Positions 17,962-27,439 of a stretch of DNA of 64,000 bases are shown in pieces. The translations under genes were made by a program, and so were the position numbers. This DNA is from Adhaeribacter pallidiroseus. GTDB lineage: Bacteria > Bacteroidota > Bacteroidia > Cytophagales > Hymenobacteraceae. Below the pieces are notes generated by a model that worked only from the letters and a program-made list of their open reading frames with translations, searched no databases and was not told the origin of the DNA. Within the stretch, counting starts at the first letter, position 1, and the number at the start of each line of letters is the position of its first letter. The DNA is taken from contig NZ_QASA01000002.1 in the NCBI RefSeq assembly GCF_003340495.1, forward strand, positions 1 through 64,000, read 5' to 3'.

Positions 17962-20900
17962 ATGTCTGCTTTTTCTTCAGCTACTAGCCATGATGCTATT
18001 TTTAACGCCTTGCCTGGTGCCTTCTTGCTGCTCTCTGCCGAGTTATTAATTGAAGCCGTTAGTGATGATTTTTTAGTTGTGTCGTTTTCTGACCGGGAGC
18101 AATTAATCGGTCATTCTATTTGGGAGGTATTCCCGGATAATCCCCAGCTAGCGGGGGTGAAAGGAACGGCTAATTTGCGAGCCTTATTGGAAAAAGTATT
18201 AAGAACGGGTAAACGTCAACAAATACTTCAACAGCGATATGATGTAGCAGATCCTCTGCATACCGGGAAGTTCTTAGAACGCTATTGGCGGTTGGATAGC
18301 CGGCCTGTAGTAGATGAACAGGGTCGGGTTACCCAGATTATCCATTCGGTTACGGATATAACCGAACAAGTACTGGCTGAAACACGAGTGCAGCAGAGCC
18401 TAACTCGGGAACAAGCCGCCTACGCCGAAGCCAATCTGCAAAAACGGCAACTACACAGTATCTTGATGCAGGCACCCGCTCTGATCTGTATTTTTCAAGG
18501 ACCAAACCACGTTTTTAAACTGGTTAATCCACCTTATCAGCAGTTAGTGGGAAAACGACCTTTATTAGGTAAATCCATTGCACAAGCCATGCCGGAACTA
18601 GCCGGCCAGCCCATCTTTGGTTTATTAGACAAAGTGTATCGCACCGGAGAGAGCTTTTATGCGCACGAAATGTTGGTGCAACTAGACCATGAGAACTCCG
18701 GCAACGAACTAGGGCACAATTATTATAACTTTATCTACCAGGCCACGCGCAATTTAGCCGGCCAAGTAGATGGTATTATGGTGTTTGCCTATGAAGTAAC
18801 TCTTCAGGTAAAAGCCCGCCAGCAGCTAGAGGTGAGCAGTAAACAAATCCGAGAACTCAATGAAGAGCTTCAAGCAATAAACGAGGAATTACAGGCTAGC
18901 AATGAAGAATTAATAAGTACAAACCTAGAGTTACAGCAAGCTCAACAAGCCTTGCAAGAACTTAATAAATCCTTAGAATCGCTTGTTGCGGCTCGTACAG
19001 AAGCCTTGCAGCAGGCTTTACGGGAAACCCAACAACAACGGGAACAATTACGCGAGCAGCAAGATCAACTCCAGCAAATTTTAGGGCAGGTGCCTGCTTC
19101 TATTGCTACTTTAGTGGGTTTGGAGCATCGCTATAATTTCTTCAATGATTCTTACCAAGCCCTTTCGGGTAATCGCACAAATTTAGGAAGGACTGTGGCG
19201 GAAGTGTTTCCGGAAGTAGTGGAACAAGGCTTTATTGCTTTGTTAGACCAGGTGTATGCCACTGGTATTCCTTTTCGAGGAACGGAAACGCCGGCCCAGC
19301 TTTATGACCAAGCAACGGGTAAACCCGAGCTACTTTACGTCGATTTTATCTACCAACCCCTAAAAAATGAGTTTGGGCAAATACAAGGGGTTCTGGCCTT
19401 TGTCGTAGACGTTACGGAGAAGGTATTAGCCCGGCAACGCGCGGAAGCTTTACAAATCGAATTACTGGCTACCGCCCAAAGAATGGTTCAGGAACGCGAA
19501 ACGTTTTACCAAGTATTTGCGAGCACGCCCGCCGCTATTAGCATTAATCGCGGCCCGGAACACCGGTTTGAATACTTTAACGCCGCCTTTCAACAAATTT
19601 TCACCGGGCGGCCGTTACTCGGATTACCCATCGCCCAAGCTTTACCCGAAGCAGCGCCCGGCGGCTTCGTGGCGCTTTTGGATCAGGTCTACCAAACAGG
19701 TGAAACTTACTTTGGTCATGAGTTACCCCTACTGGTAGATCAGCCGGACGGAAAACCCGCGGTAGAAAAGTATTTTACTTTTACCTACCAGGCTTACCGC
19801 GAAAACAACCAGATTGCGGGGATTTCTACTTTTGCTTACGACGTTACCGAGCAAGTACAAGCCCGACGGCAGCAGCAAGTGCAGCAAAAACAGCTGCAAG
19901 CCCTTTTTGAACAAGCTCCCGTGGCGGTAGCCATTTTCCGGGGTGTGGAATACGTGGTTGAAGTTGCCAATACCCGGGTAGCGGCCTTGTGGGGCCGGAC
20001 TCCGGAGCAGGTATTAGGCAAAGCTATATTTGAAGCGTTGCCGGAAGTGCGCGACCAAGGTTTTCGAGAATTACTCGATCAAGTAATGCACACCGGAGAG
20101 CCTTTTGTAGCTAATGAAGTAGCCGCCTTATTCCAGCGTAATGATCAATTGGAAACGGTGTATCTCAACTTTGTTTATCAACCTTTACATGATGATCAAG
20201 GGCGGGTGATGAGCGTAGCGGCCGTTGCTACGGACGTCAGTGAGCAGGTAAAAGCCCGTCAAGCCAGTGAAGCCAGTGCCCGACAGCTCCGGCTTATTAC
20301 GGATGCTTTACCGGTACTCATTGGCTACTTGGATCTGGATGAGAAATACCGGTTTGCCAATCGGGCTTACGAGAATTGGTTCAACCGTAAAGCAGCAGAT
20401 CTATTAGGTCAACCCATCCGCGAGATAGCGGGGGAAAAAGCTTATCCTAACATCAAAGGATATATCGACCGGGCTTTAGCCGGCGAACGCGTAGATTTTG
20501 AAGCTACCATGCCGTTCCGGGAAGACTTTACGAAACACATTCGTACCAGTTATATCCCGGATCGTCAGAATGGGGAAGTAATCGGTTTTTACACTTTGGT
20601 ACAAGATATTACCGATCAGGTGGAAGCTCGGGAAGCTATTGAGAAAAGTGAACAACAAGCAACGGCTCTAGCAAATAGTTTATTGAAGGCTAATGAGCAA
20701 CTCCGGCGCGTGAACGTGGACCTGGATAATTTCATCTACACTGCTTCGCACGACTTAAAAGCCCCTATTCTCAACATTGAAGGTTTGATAGAGGCCCTGC
20801 AGGATCAGCTTTCTCCCGCTAGTCTGCAAGAAGAAGACGTGCAGTACACGCTGCATTTAATCTTAGATTCGGTGCAGCGTTTTAAACGCACGATTGAACA

Positions 20901-21405
20901 TTTAACCGAAATCACCAAACTGCAAAAAGAAAATAGCCGCGAAGCCACCCCCATCGACTTAACCGCCTTGATCCAGGAAGTGCGGTTAGACTTGGCTACT
21001 AAAATACAAGCTTCGCAAGCGCAAATAGAAGTCGATGTAACTCACTGCCCCACGATCCGGTTTTCGCCCAAGAACTTACGCAGCATTATTTATAACCTAC
21101 TGTCTAACGCTATTAAATACCACTCCTCTTTACGTGCCCCGTTAATTCGTATCCATTGTGCCGAAACGGAAGAATACCAAATACTTTCGGTGCAGGATAA
21201 TGGCTTAGGCCTGGATCTTTCCGGTAGTACCAAGCTTTTTACCATGTTTAAGCGATTGCATAATCACGTGGAAGGAACCGGTATTGGCTTGTACATGGTC
21301 AAGAAGATCATGGAGAATGCCGGTGGGAAAATTGAAGTGGAAAGCATTCTCCATCAAGGATCCACGTTCCGGGCTTATTTTAAACGAGACCAACCAGCCA
21401 GCTAG
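17962..21405 (+). CDS. multi-PAS sensor histidine kinase
   Basis: A soluble hybrid sensor of about 1147 residues from the ATG at 17962; an upstream TTG would add an unlikely hydrophobic stretch. About six PAS domains follow one another, most ending in a DVTEQV- or DITDQV-like linker. A coiled coil rich in Gln and Glu separates the second and third. The HisKA domain has FIYTASHDLKAPI with the phosphoacceptor His near residue 935. The HATPase_c domain has NLLSNAIKYH, DNGLGLD and GTGIGLYMV. There are no membrane segments, so it senses cytoplasmic signals. Two receiver-only proteins follow on the same strand and are the likely phosphate acceptors. Confidence 0.92.
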   Translation: MSAFSSATSHDAIFNALPGAFLLLSAELLIEAVSDDFLVVSFSDREQLIGHSIWEVFPDNPQLAGVKGTANLRALLEKVLRTGKRQQILQQRYDVADPLHTGKFLERYWRLDSRPVVDEQGRVTQIIHSVTDITEQVLAETRVQQSLTREQAAYAEANLQKRQLHSILMQAPALICIFQGPNHVFKLVNPPYQQLVGKRPLLGKSIAQAMPELAGQPIFGLLDKVYRTGESFYAHEMLVQLDHENSGNELGHNYYNFIYQATRNLAGQVDGIMVFAYEVTLQVKARQQLEVSSKQIRELNEELQAINEELQASNEELISTNLELQQAQQALQELNKSLESLVAARTEALQQALRETQQQREQLREQQDQLQQILGQVPASIATLVGLEHRYNFFNDSYQALSGNRTNLGRTVAEVFPEVVEQGFIALLDQVYATGIPFRGTETPAQLYDQATGKPELLYVDFIYQPLKNEFGQIQGVLAFVVDVTEKVLARQRAEALQIELLATAQRMVQERETFYQVFASTPAAISINRGPEHRFEYFNAAFQQIFTGRPLLGLPIAQALPEAAPGGFVALLDQVYQTGETYFGHELPLLVDQPDGKPAVEKYFTFTYQAYRENNQIAGISTFAYDVTEQVQARRQQQVQQKQLQALFEQAPVAVAIFRGVEYVVEVANTRVAALWGRTPEQVLGKAIFEALPEVRDQGFRELLDQVMHTGEPFVANEVAALFQRNDQLETVYLNFVYQPLHDDQGRVMSVAAVATDVSEQVKARQASEASARQLRLITDALPVLIGYLDLDEKYRFANRAYENWFNRKAADLLGQPIREIAGEKAYPNIKGYIDRALAGERVDFEATMPFREDFTKHIRTSYIPDRQNGEVIGFYTLVQDITDQVEAREAIEKSEQQATALANSLLKANEQLRRVNVDLDNFIYTASHDLKAPILNIEGLIEALQDQLSPASLQEEDVQYTLHLILDSVQRFKRTIEHLTEITKLQKENSREATPIDLTALIQEVRLDLATKIQASQAQIEVDVTHCPTIRFSPKNLRSIIYNLLSNAIKYHSSLRAPLIRIHCAETEEYQILSVQDNGLGLDLSGSTKLFTMFKRLHNHVEGTGIGLYMVKKIMENAGGKIEVESILHQGSTFRAYFKRDQPAS

Positions 21406-21469
21406 TAAAGCTGCTTATTAATACTATAAAGATTAATAGAAACTATAAAGATTAATAGAAAAATAGAAC

Positions 21470-21871
21470 ATGCCTAAAATTACTTGCGCCTTGCTGGTGG
21501 ATGATGACACTACTGCTAACTTTCTGAACAAACGTTTGTTTCAAAAGTTAGACGTAGCTGAAAAGCTATTGGTGGCACTGAATGGCTTAGAAGCCTTGCA
21601 ACTTCTTCAGGCCAACTGCCCCGGACCGGAATGTCCCCAGCTCATTTTATTGGATATTAATATGCCCGTGATGGATGGCTTTGAGTTTCTGAAGGCCTAC
21701 GAGCAACTAGAACTGGCGCAGCGCCAATCCGTGGTGATTATCATGCTTACTACTTCTTTAAACCCCAATGATGTTGAAAAAGTAGAACGCGCCCAGATTA
21801 CAGGATTATTGAATAAGCCTTTAACGGAAGCCGCTTTAAGAAGAATTTTGGACGAGCACTTTGAAGATTAA
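21470..21871 (+). CDS. single-domain response regulator (CheY-like)
   Basis: 133 residues comprising a receiver only. The acidic pocket is VDDD, the phosphoacceptor Asp is in LILLDINMPVMDGFEF, the Thr/Ser switch is in IIMLTTS, and the Lys is in LLNKPL. There is no output domain, so it relays phosphate or binds a partner. It begins 65 bp after the multi-PAS kinase and is probably its direct partner. This family (Rcp1-like receivers) is often paired with PAS kinases. Confidence 0.92.
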   Translation: MPKITCALLVDDDTTANFLNKRLFQKLDVAEKLLVALNGLEALQLLQANCPGPECPQLILLDINMPVMDGFEFLKAYEQLELAQRQSVVIIMLTTSLNPNDVEKVERAQITGLLNKPLTEAALRRILDEHFED

Positions 21872-21983
21872 AAAGCTTCTTAAGTAAATATAATAAGCCC
21901 CAGGTTAAGCTCTTTTCTTATAAGTACAATCCCTTTAAGTTATTGTACATTATTAGAATCCAATAAAACGACCTCCATTTAAT

Positions 21984-22382
21984 ATGAAAAAACTTAATAA
22001 AATTTTATTAGTGGATGATGATCCCACCTCAATTTATATCAATGAAAACATTTTAAAGAGAATGGAGATTAAGCACGAAGTAACTGTGCTTACCAACGGG
22101 AAATTAGCTTTTGACTATCTGATAACTAATTGCAGTTCTAACTCAAATAATTGTCCGGCTTTTGTGATTTTGGATCATCATATGTCCGTCATGGATGGGA
22201 TGGAGTTGATGGAAGCCTTAAATAAGATAGATCTTCTAAGGAATAATAATGTCGTCTTTTTGCTTTTAGCCATTAACACAACTCCCCAGCAGATAGAAAT
22301 ATTCAAAGACTTAGGCGTTCAGGAATTCACTTCCAAGCCTTTGTCGAAGCAAACAAAACAATTCGCAAAGCCAGGTGTCTGA
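21984..22382 (+). CDS. single-domain response regulator with altered C-terminus
   Basis: 132 residues, receiver only: LLVDDDPTS at the start, phosphoacceptor in FVILDHHMSVMDGMEL and Lys in FTSKPLS. The last about 12 residues run into a convergent receiver gene and do not resemble the family, so the native helix-5 end has been replaced. The switch Thr/Ser is replaced by Ala in FLLLAINTT, which may weaken phosphorylation-dependent switching. It is the second regulator after the kinase at 17962. Confidence 0.82.
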   Translation: MKKLNKILLVDDDPTSIYINENILKRMEIKHEVTVLTNGKLAFDYLITNCSSNSNNCPAFVILDHHMSVMDGMELMEALNKIDLLRNNNVVFLLLAINTTPQQIEIFKDLGVQEFTSKPLSKQTKQFAKPGV

Positions 22383-22629
22383 GATTAGGTGCGTTTTGGA
22401 GTTCCTCTAAGAACTTAATTTCGTCACGGTGGTAACTCTGAATATCTAAAAAAATTACAGTAGGGCATTGCTCCTGGGAACAATCCGTTCGCACTAGGTT
22501 TAAAGCATCCTGACCATTTTGAGCCATCTGCACCTGAACTTCCTTGGTAATGCCCTTAATAGCTAAGTGGGCTAAGAAAAGAGCCGTGTGATCGGCATCG
22601 ATCACGAGAACTTTTTTGGGCAATAACAT
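22327..22629 (-). CDS. truncated receiver-domain protein
   Basis: 100 residues with a receiver fold that starts VLVIDADHTALF (only one of the usual acidic pair remains) and has VIFLDIQSYHRDEIKFL around the phosphoacceptor Asp. The protein stops where beta-5 should be, and the Lys motif is missing. It overlaps the opposite receiver gene by 56 bp. Both ends look cut and joined, so this is probably a non-functional or partly functional remnant. Confidence 0.65.
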   Translation of the reverse strand: MLLPKKVLVIDADHTALFLAHLAIKGITKEVQVQMAQNGQDALNLVRTDCSQEQCPTVIFLDIQSYHRDEIKFLEELQNAPNLRHLALRIVLFASTKAWK

Positions 22630-22863
22630 CGGGTTTAAAGTTTCTTATTCTAGTAAATCAAAACCGGCGGATGGTTAGTTCCTATGTCGCAACATATCTT
22701 TGCTGAGTAATTATCAAACCAAAAAAAGGCTTTCGACTTACTTCTTATAGTGCGAGAAACTTCTTGTTTTTATGCCATTCCCGTTGGCTAAAAAGTCAGT
22801 ATACGGAGTTTGCCTAGACGACCCTTTATTTACCCGAACCTATTTTTGCTAGCGCCTCCCAAC

Positions 22864-23955
22864 ATGAAGATAAACCACGATGCCCTTTTAATTGCAAATT
22901 TTCAAGCGACTACCACCCAATTCGGCCAACTCTATTTTTCCTATAACCTAGCCGAAGACCAGTTTTCTTACATCAGTCCCGCTTTTTGGGAGCTCTGTCA
23001 AGAATCACCCGAGCGGTTTCTGGTAGAGCCTGATTTACTCTTGCCTTTGATCTATCCGGAAGATAAGACCTATATGGCTCAGGAATACCAAAAGTTAAGA
23101 CAATTGCGCACCCCAGTACAATTAGAATTCCGCATTATTGCTCCCAATCAAACCATTAAGTGGCTCAGCCTAAACGCGCACATCGTCCAACACGAAGAAC
23201 AAGATTATATCAGCGGCTGGGCTTATGATACCACGAGTAGCAAAGCCAATATTACTACGTTGCAGAAATTTAACGCCAAGAAGGACTCGACTCTAGAAAT
23301 ACTTTCCCACGATCTAGCCAGCCCCTTTGCTAATATTCAAGGCCTAGTACGGGCCTTAGAGGATCAAATTAAAGCCGGGAATCTGGACGTGGATCAAATT
23401 ATGAGTATGCTAAAAGCCGACGCCAAACGGGGATCTGATTTAATCCGGGACTTTGTTAATAACGAATTTTTAGAATCCTCCCAAATCAACCTCAACAAGG
23501 AACGGGTTGATATTGCCCGGGCCATTGCCGACATGATGAACAACTATAAAACGGGAACTACTTTAATCCCCAAAAACTTCGCGTTTATTCCTTCTCAGAT
23601 ACCCATTTTCATGCAGGTGGATGAACTCAAGTTCATGCAGGTATTAAACAATCTTATTTCCAACGCTATTAAGTTTACACCCGATAAGGGCACCATTTCC
23701 CTTGTTTTAGAAGACCGGGATCCTTACATTCTCATTACGGTGGCCGATAACGGTATTGGCATACCGGAGTCCTTGCAAGCTACCTTATTCGATAAGTTCA
23801 CCAAGGCTCGCCGACCGGGACTTCGGGGAGAAAAAAGCGTGGGCTTAGGTATGTCCATCATCAAGAATATCGTGGAACTCCATCAGGGAAGGATTTGGTT
23901 TGAAAGCCAGGAAAATCAAGGCTCTACCTTCTTTATCGAGGTACCCAAAGAATAA
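22864..23955 (+). CDS. PAS sensor histidine kinase
   Basis: About 363 residues from the ATG at 22864. An N-terminal PAS-fold domain (about 1-130; YFSYNLAEDQFSYISPAFW, WAYDTT) is followed by HisKA with LEILSHDLASPFANIQG and HATPase_c with NLISNAIKFTPD, DNGIGIP and VGLGMSIIKNIVELHQGR. It is soluble. The C-terminal 100 residues are nearly identical to the dead fragment at 300-590, so the two derive from one duplicated gene. The STAS/SEC14-like gene at 23978 is convergent and ends 23 bp away. Confidence 0.92.
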   Translation: MKINHDALLIANFQATTTQFGQLYFSYNLAEDQFSYISPAFWELCQESPERFLVEPDLLLPLIYPEDKTYMAQEYQKLRQLRTPVQLEFRIIAPNQTIKWLSLNAHIVQHEEQDYISGWAYDTTSSKANITTLQKFNAKKDSTLEILSHDLASPFANIQGLVRALEDQIKAGNLDVDQIMSMLKADAKRGSDLIRDFVNNEFLESSQINLNKERVDIARAIADMMNNYKTGTTLIPKNFAFIPSQIPIFMQVDELKFMQVLNNLISNAIKFTPDKGTISLVLEDRDPYILITVADNGIGIPESLQATLFDKFTKARRPGLRGEKSVGLGMSIIKNIVELHQGRIWFESQENQGSTFFIEVPKE

Positions 23956-23977
23956 GAACAAAAAGGGAATTGTTACT

Positions 23978-24406
23978 TTAATTATTTTCCTGCAGCCAAG
24001 CTAAAGCGGAGTCTACATCCAGAAAGAAGTCCAGGTGAAAAAGCTTCTTGCTGGGGAAAGGATTCCCTGTATTGTCATGCAGGGGTTTTTGGTCGGTCAT
24101 GATTAAGGTCTCAGGTTGTAAGACAATCGCCATCCGTTGCAACTTACCTCCTTTTAGCAAAGGCCGCATTTTAGCGTACATCCAGTGTTGATCCGCCTGG
24201 TGCAGGTACAATACTTGCCGGGAATCCGTTAACCAGTACAAGGTTCTGTATTCTAAAGCCAACAGGATGGCCTGATGATAACCCATTCGGTATTCAGGAC
24301 TACTAGGTTGCTGTTTCCAATCCAGGCGTAGTAAAGATAAATCCAGCTCCAGGTAAATGGTAAGAACTTCATTTTCGTACAAGCGGCGGGTAGTAGACGT
24401 ATACAT
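23978..24406 (-). CDS. STAS/SEC14-like protein, paralogue 1
   Basis: 142 residues. A central block of about 50 residues (WLTDSRQVLYLHQADQHWM and on through the LQPETLIMTDQ segment) is identical to the protein at 55562-55993 apart from the last residues, whereas both ends differ. This suggests recent duplication with gene conversion or strong constraint. The fold resembles SpoIIAA-like proteins that bind or report on phosphorelay partners. It is convergent with a PAS kinase; the other copy also borders a PAS kinase. The function is not known to me. Confidence 0.65.
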   Translation of the reverse strand: MYTSTTRRLYENEVLTIYLELDLSLLRLDWKQQPSSPEYRMGYHQAILLALEYRTLYWLTDSRQVLYLHQADQHWMYAKMRPLLKGGKLQRMAIVLQPETLIMTDQKPLHDNTGNPFPSKKLFHLDFFLDVDSALAWLQENN

Positions 24407-24669
24407 TATCGGCGAGAATTTGGCTAATACTAAGAGAGTGGCTTAAAATATCAAAAAAGAAACGAGCCGAGCAATCAAGTGGATTGCTACGGTTGGCTTA
24501 CTACGTCATACAATAATTAACTCACCTCATAATGCCATGGCTTTCTTGTTATTATCCTAAACAGGCCACAATAACAGCATAGTTTTAGCAACCGTAAAGT
24601 ATCATTGTAGAAAAAACAACGTTGTTACAAATACGGATTACTTAAACCGGAAGAAAGGACAGCAGGAGC

Positions 24670-24921
24670 ATGGAGTTAAGAAGAACCAAACAAGCAATCT
24701 ACGAGTATTTAATTACTCCTTCCCCGCTGTTTTTAAAGCAGGTAGTAGAAGTTACCGAAACCAAGACCTATATTTTGGTACGCAATACCCGGGAAATGAA
24801 AAAAAGAGCGATACCGGATGCCGTTATTCTGCAATTGGAAGATCGCCTCCAGCACTTAGGCTCATTTACCTGTCGCGGTGAAGCCTATGATGGGGTCACT
24901 TATTTACTAATCGAAAAATGA
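24670..24921 (+). CDS. small conserved-looking protein of unknown function
   Basis: 83 residues, basic N-terminus (MELRRTKQAIYEYL), no membrane segment and no motif I recognise. Codon content is coding-like. It is convergent with the small gene at 24955, with 33 bp between the stops. Confidence 0.5.
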   Translation: MELRRTKQAIYEYLITPSPLFLKQVVEVTETKTYILVRNTREMKKRAIPDAVILQLEDRLQHLGSFTCRGEAYDGVTYLLIEK

Positions 24922-24954
24922 TCCCAACATTAAATCTACTCCTGCCTCTAAATT

Positions 24955-25179
24955 CTAGGACCAGCGAATCGGTTGCAAGAAAAGCTGTTCTTTCTTAAAA
25001 GTAAACCGCGTATCTAAATTGATTTGGCCATTCCGGTCTAACGCATAACATCCCAATTCTTGATGCTCCGCTGCCGCTTTGAAAGGCGGGTATTTAGCGG
25101 TTTCGTACACGTATACTTTATCCGTATCCCGGTGGCGCACAATACTATATTGGTTTAAATCAATGTTAGCTAAACTCAT
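24955..25179 (-). CDS. small protein of unknown function
   Basis: 74 residues from the ATG whose complement is at 25177-25179; an upstream start at 25215 is possible. The sequence (DTDKVYVYETAKYPPFKAAAEH) is soluble. I recognise no family. Confidence 0.5.
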   Translation of the reverse strand: MSLANIDLNQYSIVRHRDTDKVYVYETAKYPPFKAAAEHQELGCYALDRNGQINLDTRFTFKKEQLFLQPIRWS

Positions 25180-25410
25180 AATAACCGTTGTAAAGTAACT
25201 GCTTTCTTTTAGCAAACTAGCTCTAGTCTAATTTCCCGCTCTTCTTGCATTAGATTAAAATAACCCCTGTATTAGCTATTGAGTTAGCTCAACTTTCTTA
25301 CCACCCTTTAGCTGCTCGAAATCTTACAGCTTAAACCTAAAAAGAAGTGAACTTGTATATTTCGCTTAGTTGGAAGTATAAACTTTCAGCCATCAGGACC
25401 TTAACTTAAA

Positions 25411-26001
25411 CTACATTAATTTTCGCAGAAGTTGCAAAGCAGACCGAGCCCTGGTTTTCACCGTACCCAAAGGAATCGCCAGTTCTTGAGCAATCTCACT
25501 TTGCGTATACCCTTCAAAATACATCAAATCAATAACAATCCGCTGGGATGGAGCTAACTGATCCACTAGTTTCCGCAGCCCCATATGTTCCGGCTGGAAA
25601 CCAGGGTACCCCACTGGCCAGTGGCTTGTTTCTATTTTTTGGGTTCTTAAATCTTCTAAATAACTCCGGGAACGAATTTTATCAATGGCTAAATGCCGGG
25701 CAATGTTAATTAGCCAAGTAAACAATTTGCCCCTGGCTGGATCATACTGACCAAAAGATTGCCAAATCTTCAGGAAACACTCCTGCAGAATCTCTTCTGC
25801 CAATGCTTCCCCTTTCACGATCCGGAGAATAACGCCGTACAGCGCAGGCGCATACGCCTCATATAAATTCCTCCAGGCAGATTCCTCTTGCGCCCGGAGT
25901 GCTCGAACAAGTTGGTGTTCCGTCCTTTCTTTTATTGCAACTGCAGTAGTGTAATGGTCTTTTTCGAGATCAGGTAGCACGATTAGGGAATCTGGTAGCA
26001 A
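25411..26001 (-). CDS. ECF RNA polymerase sigma factor
   Basis: 196 residues. Sigma region 2 is seen in WRNLYEAYAPALYGVILRIV to FTWLINIARHLAIDKIR. Sigma region 4 is seen in APSQRIVIDLMYFEGYTQSEIAQELAIPLGTVKTRARSAL. This is the sigma-K-like ECF type. No anti-sigma gene follows; the divergent neighbour is an esterase lipoprotein whose promoter could be a target. Given the many STAS and anti-sigma-like proteins in the window, control by such a partner is conceivable but not shown. Confidence 0.92.
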   Translation of the reverse strand: MLPDSLIVLPDLEKDHYTTAVAIKERTEHQLVRALRAQEESAWRNLYEAYAPALYGVILRIVKGEALAEEILQECFLKIWQSFGQYDPARGKLFTWLINIARHLAIDKIRSRSYLEDLRTQKIETSHWPVGYPGFQPEHMGLRKLVDQLAPSQRIVIDLMYFEGYTQSEIAQELAIPLGTVKTRARSALQLLRKLM

Positions 26002-26205
26002 GGAATGTACAGTTAAAGCATTTTATAGCAAACAATTTAAATGATTTGAGCACGCTAACAACCAGTTAGACCATAAACAAAAGGAGTTGCGGATAGGCAA
26101 CGGTAGTGAAAAAAGTTTTTCTTTCCAGCCAAGAAAAGCAAACAACTTACCCGTTTTTATACGTACGTACTTCCTAAATAAAAGTCGCTTCTAACTTATA
26201 AAAAG

Positions 26206-27381
26206 ATGAACCAAAAACAGACGCTTAAACTGCAAACTTCCTTTGTCCGATACCGTATTTTGTTGCTTAGTATAGGTCTATTTGTTGCGGGTTGTAATTC
26301 CCCGCAGAAGGAAACCACGGCTAATGCAGCCAGCACGACAGCTGATTCGGTAGCTAACGCCACGGATAGTCTGGCCAGCACTGGTGCGTTAACGCCCAAA
26401 GGACCGAAACCGACCTGGGCGCCCGAAATAACGGCTCCGATGCAAGTAGTGCTGGAGAAATTAGCTAGTTATAAAGCCCCGCCACTGCCTACCTTGTCCG
26501 CCCCACAAGCCCGGCAGCAGCCGAGTCCCACGACGGCGGTAATGGACGTGATGCAAGAAAATAATATCCCCGTGCCGCCGGCGCAGGTCGATACTACGGG
26601 TAAAAGCATCCCGGTAGCGGGAGGTTCGATCCACGCCCGGGTGTATACACCCCAAACGGGGCCGGGACCTTTCCCGGTGATTGTCTATTACCACGGGGGA
26701 GGCTGGGTCATTGCCAACTTAGATACCTACAACGCTTCCGCTCAAGGATTGGCCGAGCAGGCCGGGGCAGTAGTAATATCGGTAGCTTACCGGCAGGGGC
26801 CCGAACATAAATTCCCCACAGCCCACAATGATTCTTATGCGGCATATGAGTGGGTACTTAGAAATGCGACTTCCCTCAAAGGGGATCCCAAGCGGGTGGC
26901 CCTGGTAGGCGAAAGTGCCGGGGGCAATTTAGCCGCGGCGGTGAGTATGATGGCCAAGCAAAAAGGGGCCATGGTTCCCATTTATCAAGTGCTCGTTTAT
27001 CCAATCGCTGGCTACGATACCAATACCAAGTCCTATCAGCAATATGCCAGCGCTAAACCCTTAGATAAGCCTATGATGGAATGGTTTTTTAAACAATATC
27101 TTCGTAGTGCCGCAGATGGCAACAATCCTCTGATTACTCTAGCTAAAGCACCGGACCTAAAAAGTATACCTCCTACCACCATTATCAATGCGCAGCTGGA
27201 TCCTTTACTAACGGAAGGCGAAATGTTAGCCGAGAAGTTAAAAGCAGCGGGGGTTGCGGTGAATCAAAAGACGTATAACGGTGTAACGCACGAGTTTTTC
27301 GGTATGGCTACCGTCTTACCGGAAGCTAAAGAAGCGCAGGCTTTAGCCGTGGCAGATCTCAAGAAAGCTTTTAGTAAATAA
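26206..27381 (+). CDS. alpha/beta-hydrolase lipoprotein, HSL-type esterase
   Basis: 391 residues. The signal peptide ends in the lipobox LFVAGC (Cys about 31), so it is a surface or periplasmic lipoprotein. The hormone-sensitive-lipase family motifs are all present: oxyanion-hole YHGGGW, nucleophile GESAGG, acid in AQLDPLL and base in VTHEF. It should hydrolyse short-chain esters. A Thr/Ser/Ala-rich linker follows the lipid anchor. The gene stands alone and is followed by a strong terminator. Confidence 0.9.
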   Translation: MNQKQTLKLQTSFVRYRILLLSIGLFVAGCNSPQKETTANAASTTADSVANATDSLASTGALTPKGPKPTWAPEITAPMQVVLEKLASYKAPPLPTLSAPQARQQPSPTTAVMDVMQENNIPVPPAQVDTTGKSIPVAGGSIHARVYTPQTGPGPFPVIVYYHGGGWVIANLDTYNASAQGLAEQAGAVVISVAYRQGPEHKFPTAHNDSYAAYEWVLRNATSLKGDPKRVALVGESAGGNLAAAVSMMAKQKGAMVPIYQVLVYPIAGYDTNTKSYQQYASAKPLDKPMMEWFFKQYLRSAADGNNPLITLAKAPDLKSIPPTTIINAQLDPLLTEGEMLAEKLKAAGVAVNQKTYNGVTHEFFGMATVLPEAKEAQALAVADLKKAFSK

Positions 27382-27401
27382 AGACGGAATTTTGTTTTTT
27401 T

Positions 27402-27434
27402 AAAAGAGATTGACTCTACCAGTCAATCTCTTTT
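27402..27434 (+). terminator. Rho-independent terminator after the esterase
   Basis: Perfect 14-bp stem (AAAAGAGATTGACT / AGTCAATCTCTTTT) with a 5-base loop and flanking A and T runs, 20 bp after the stop codon. Confidence 0.9.
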
Positions 27435-27439
27435 GCGTT

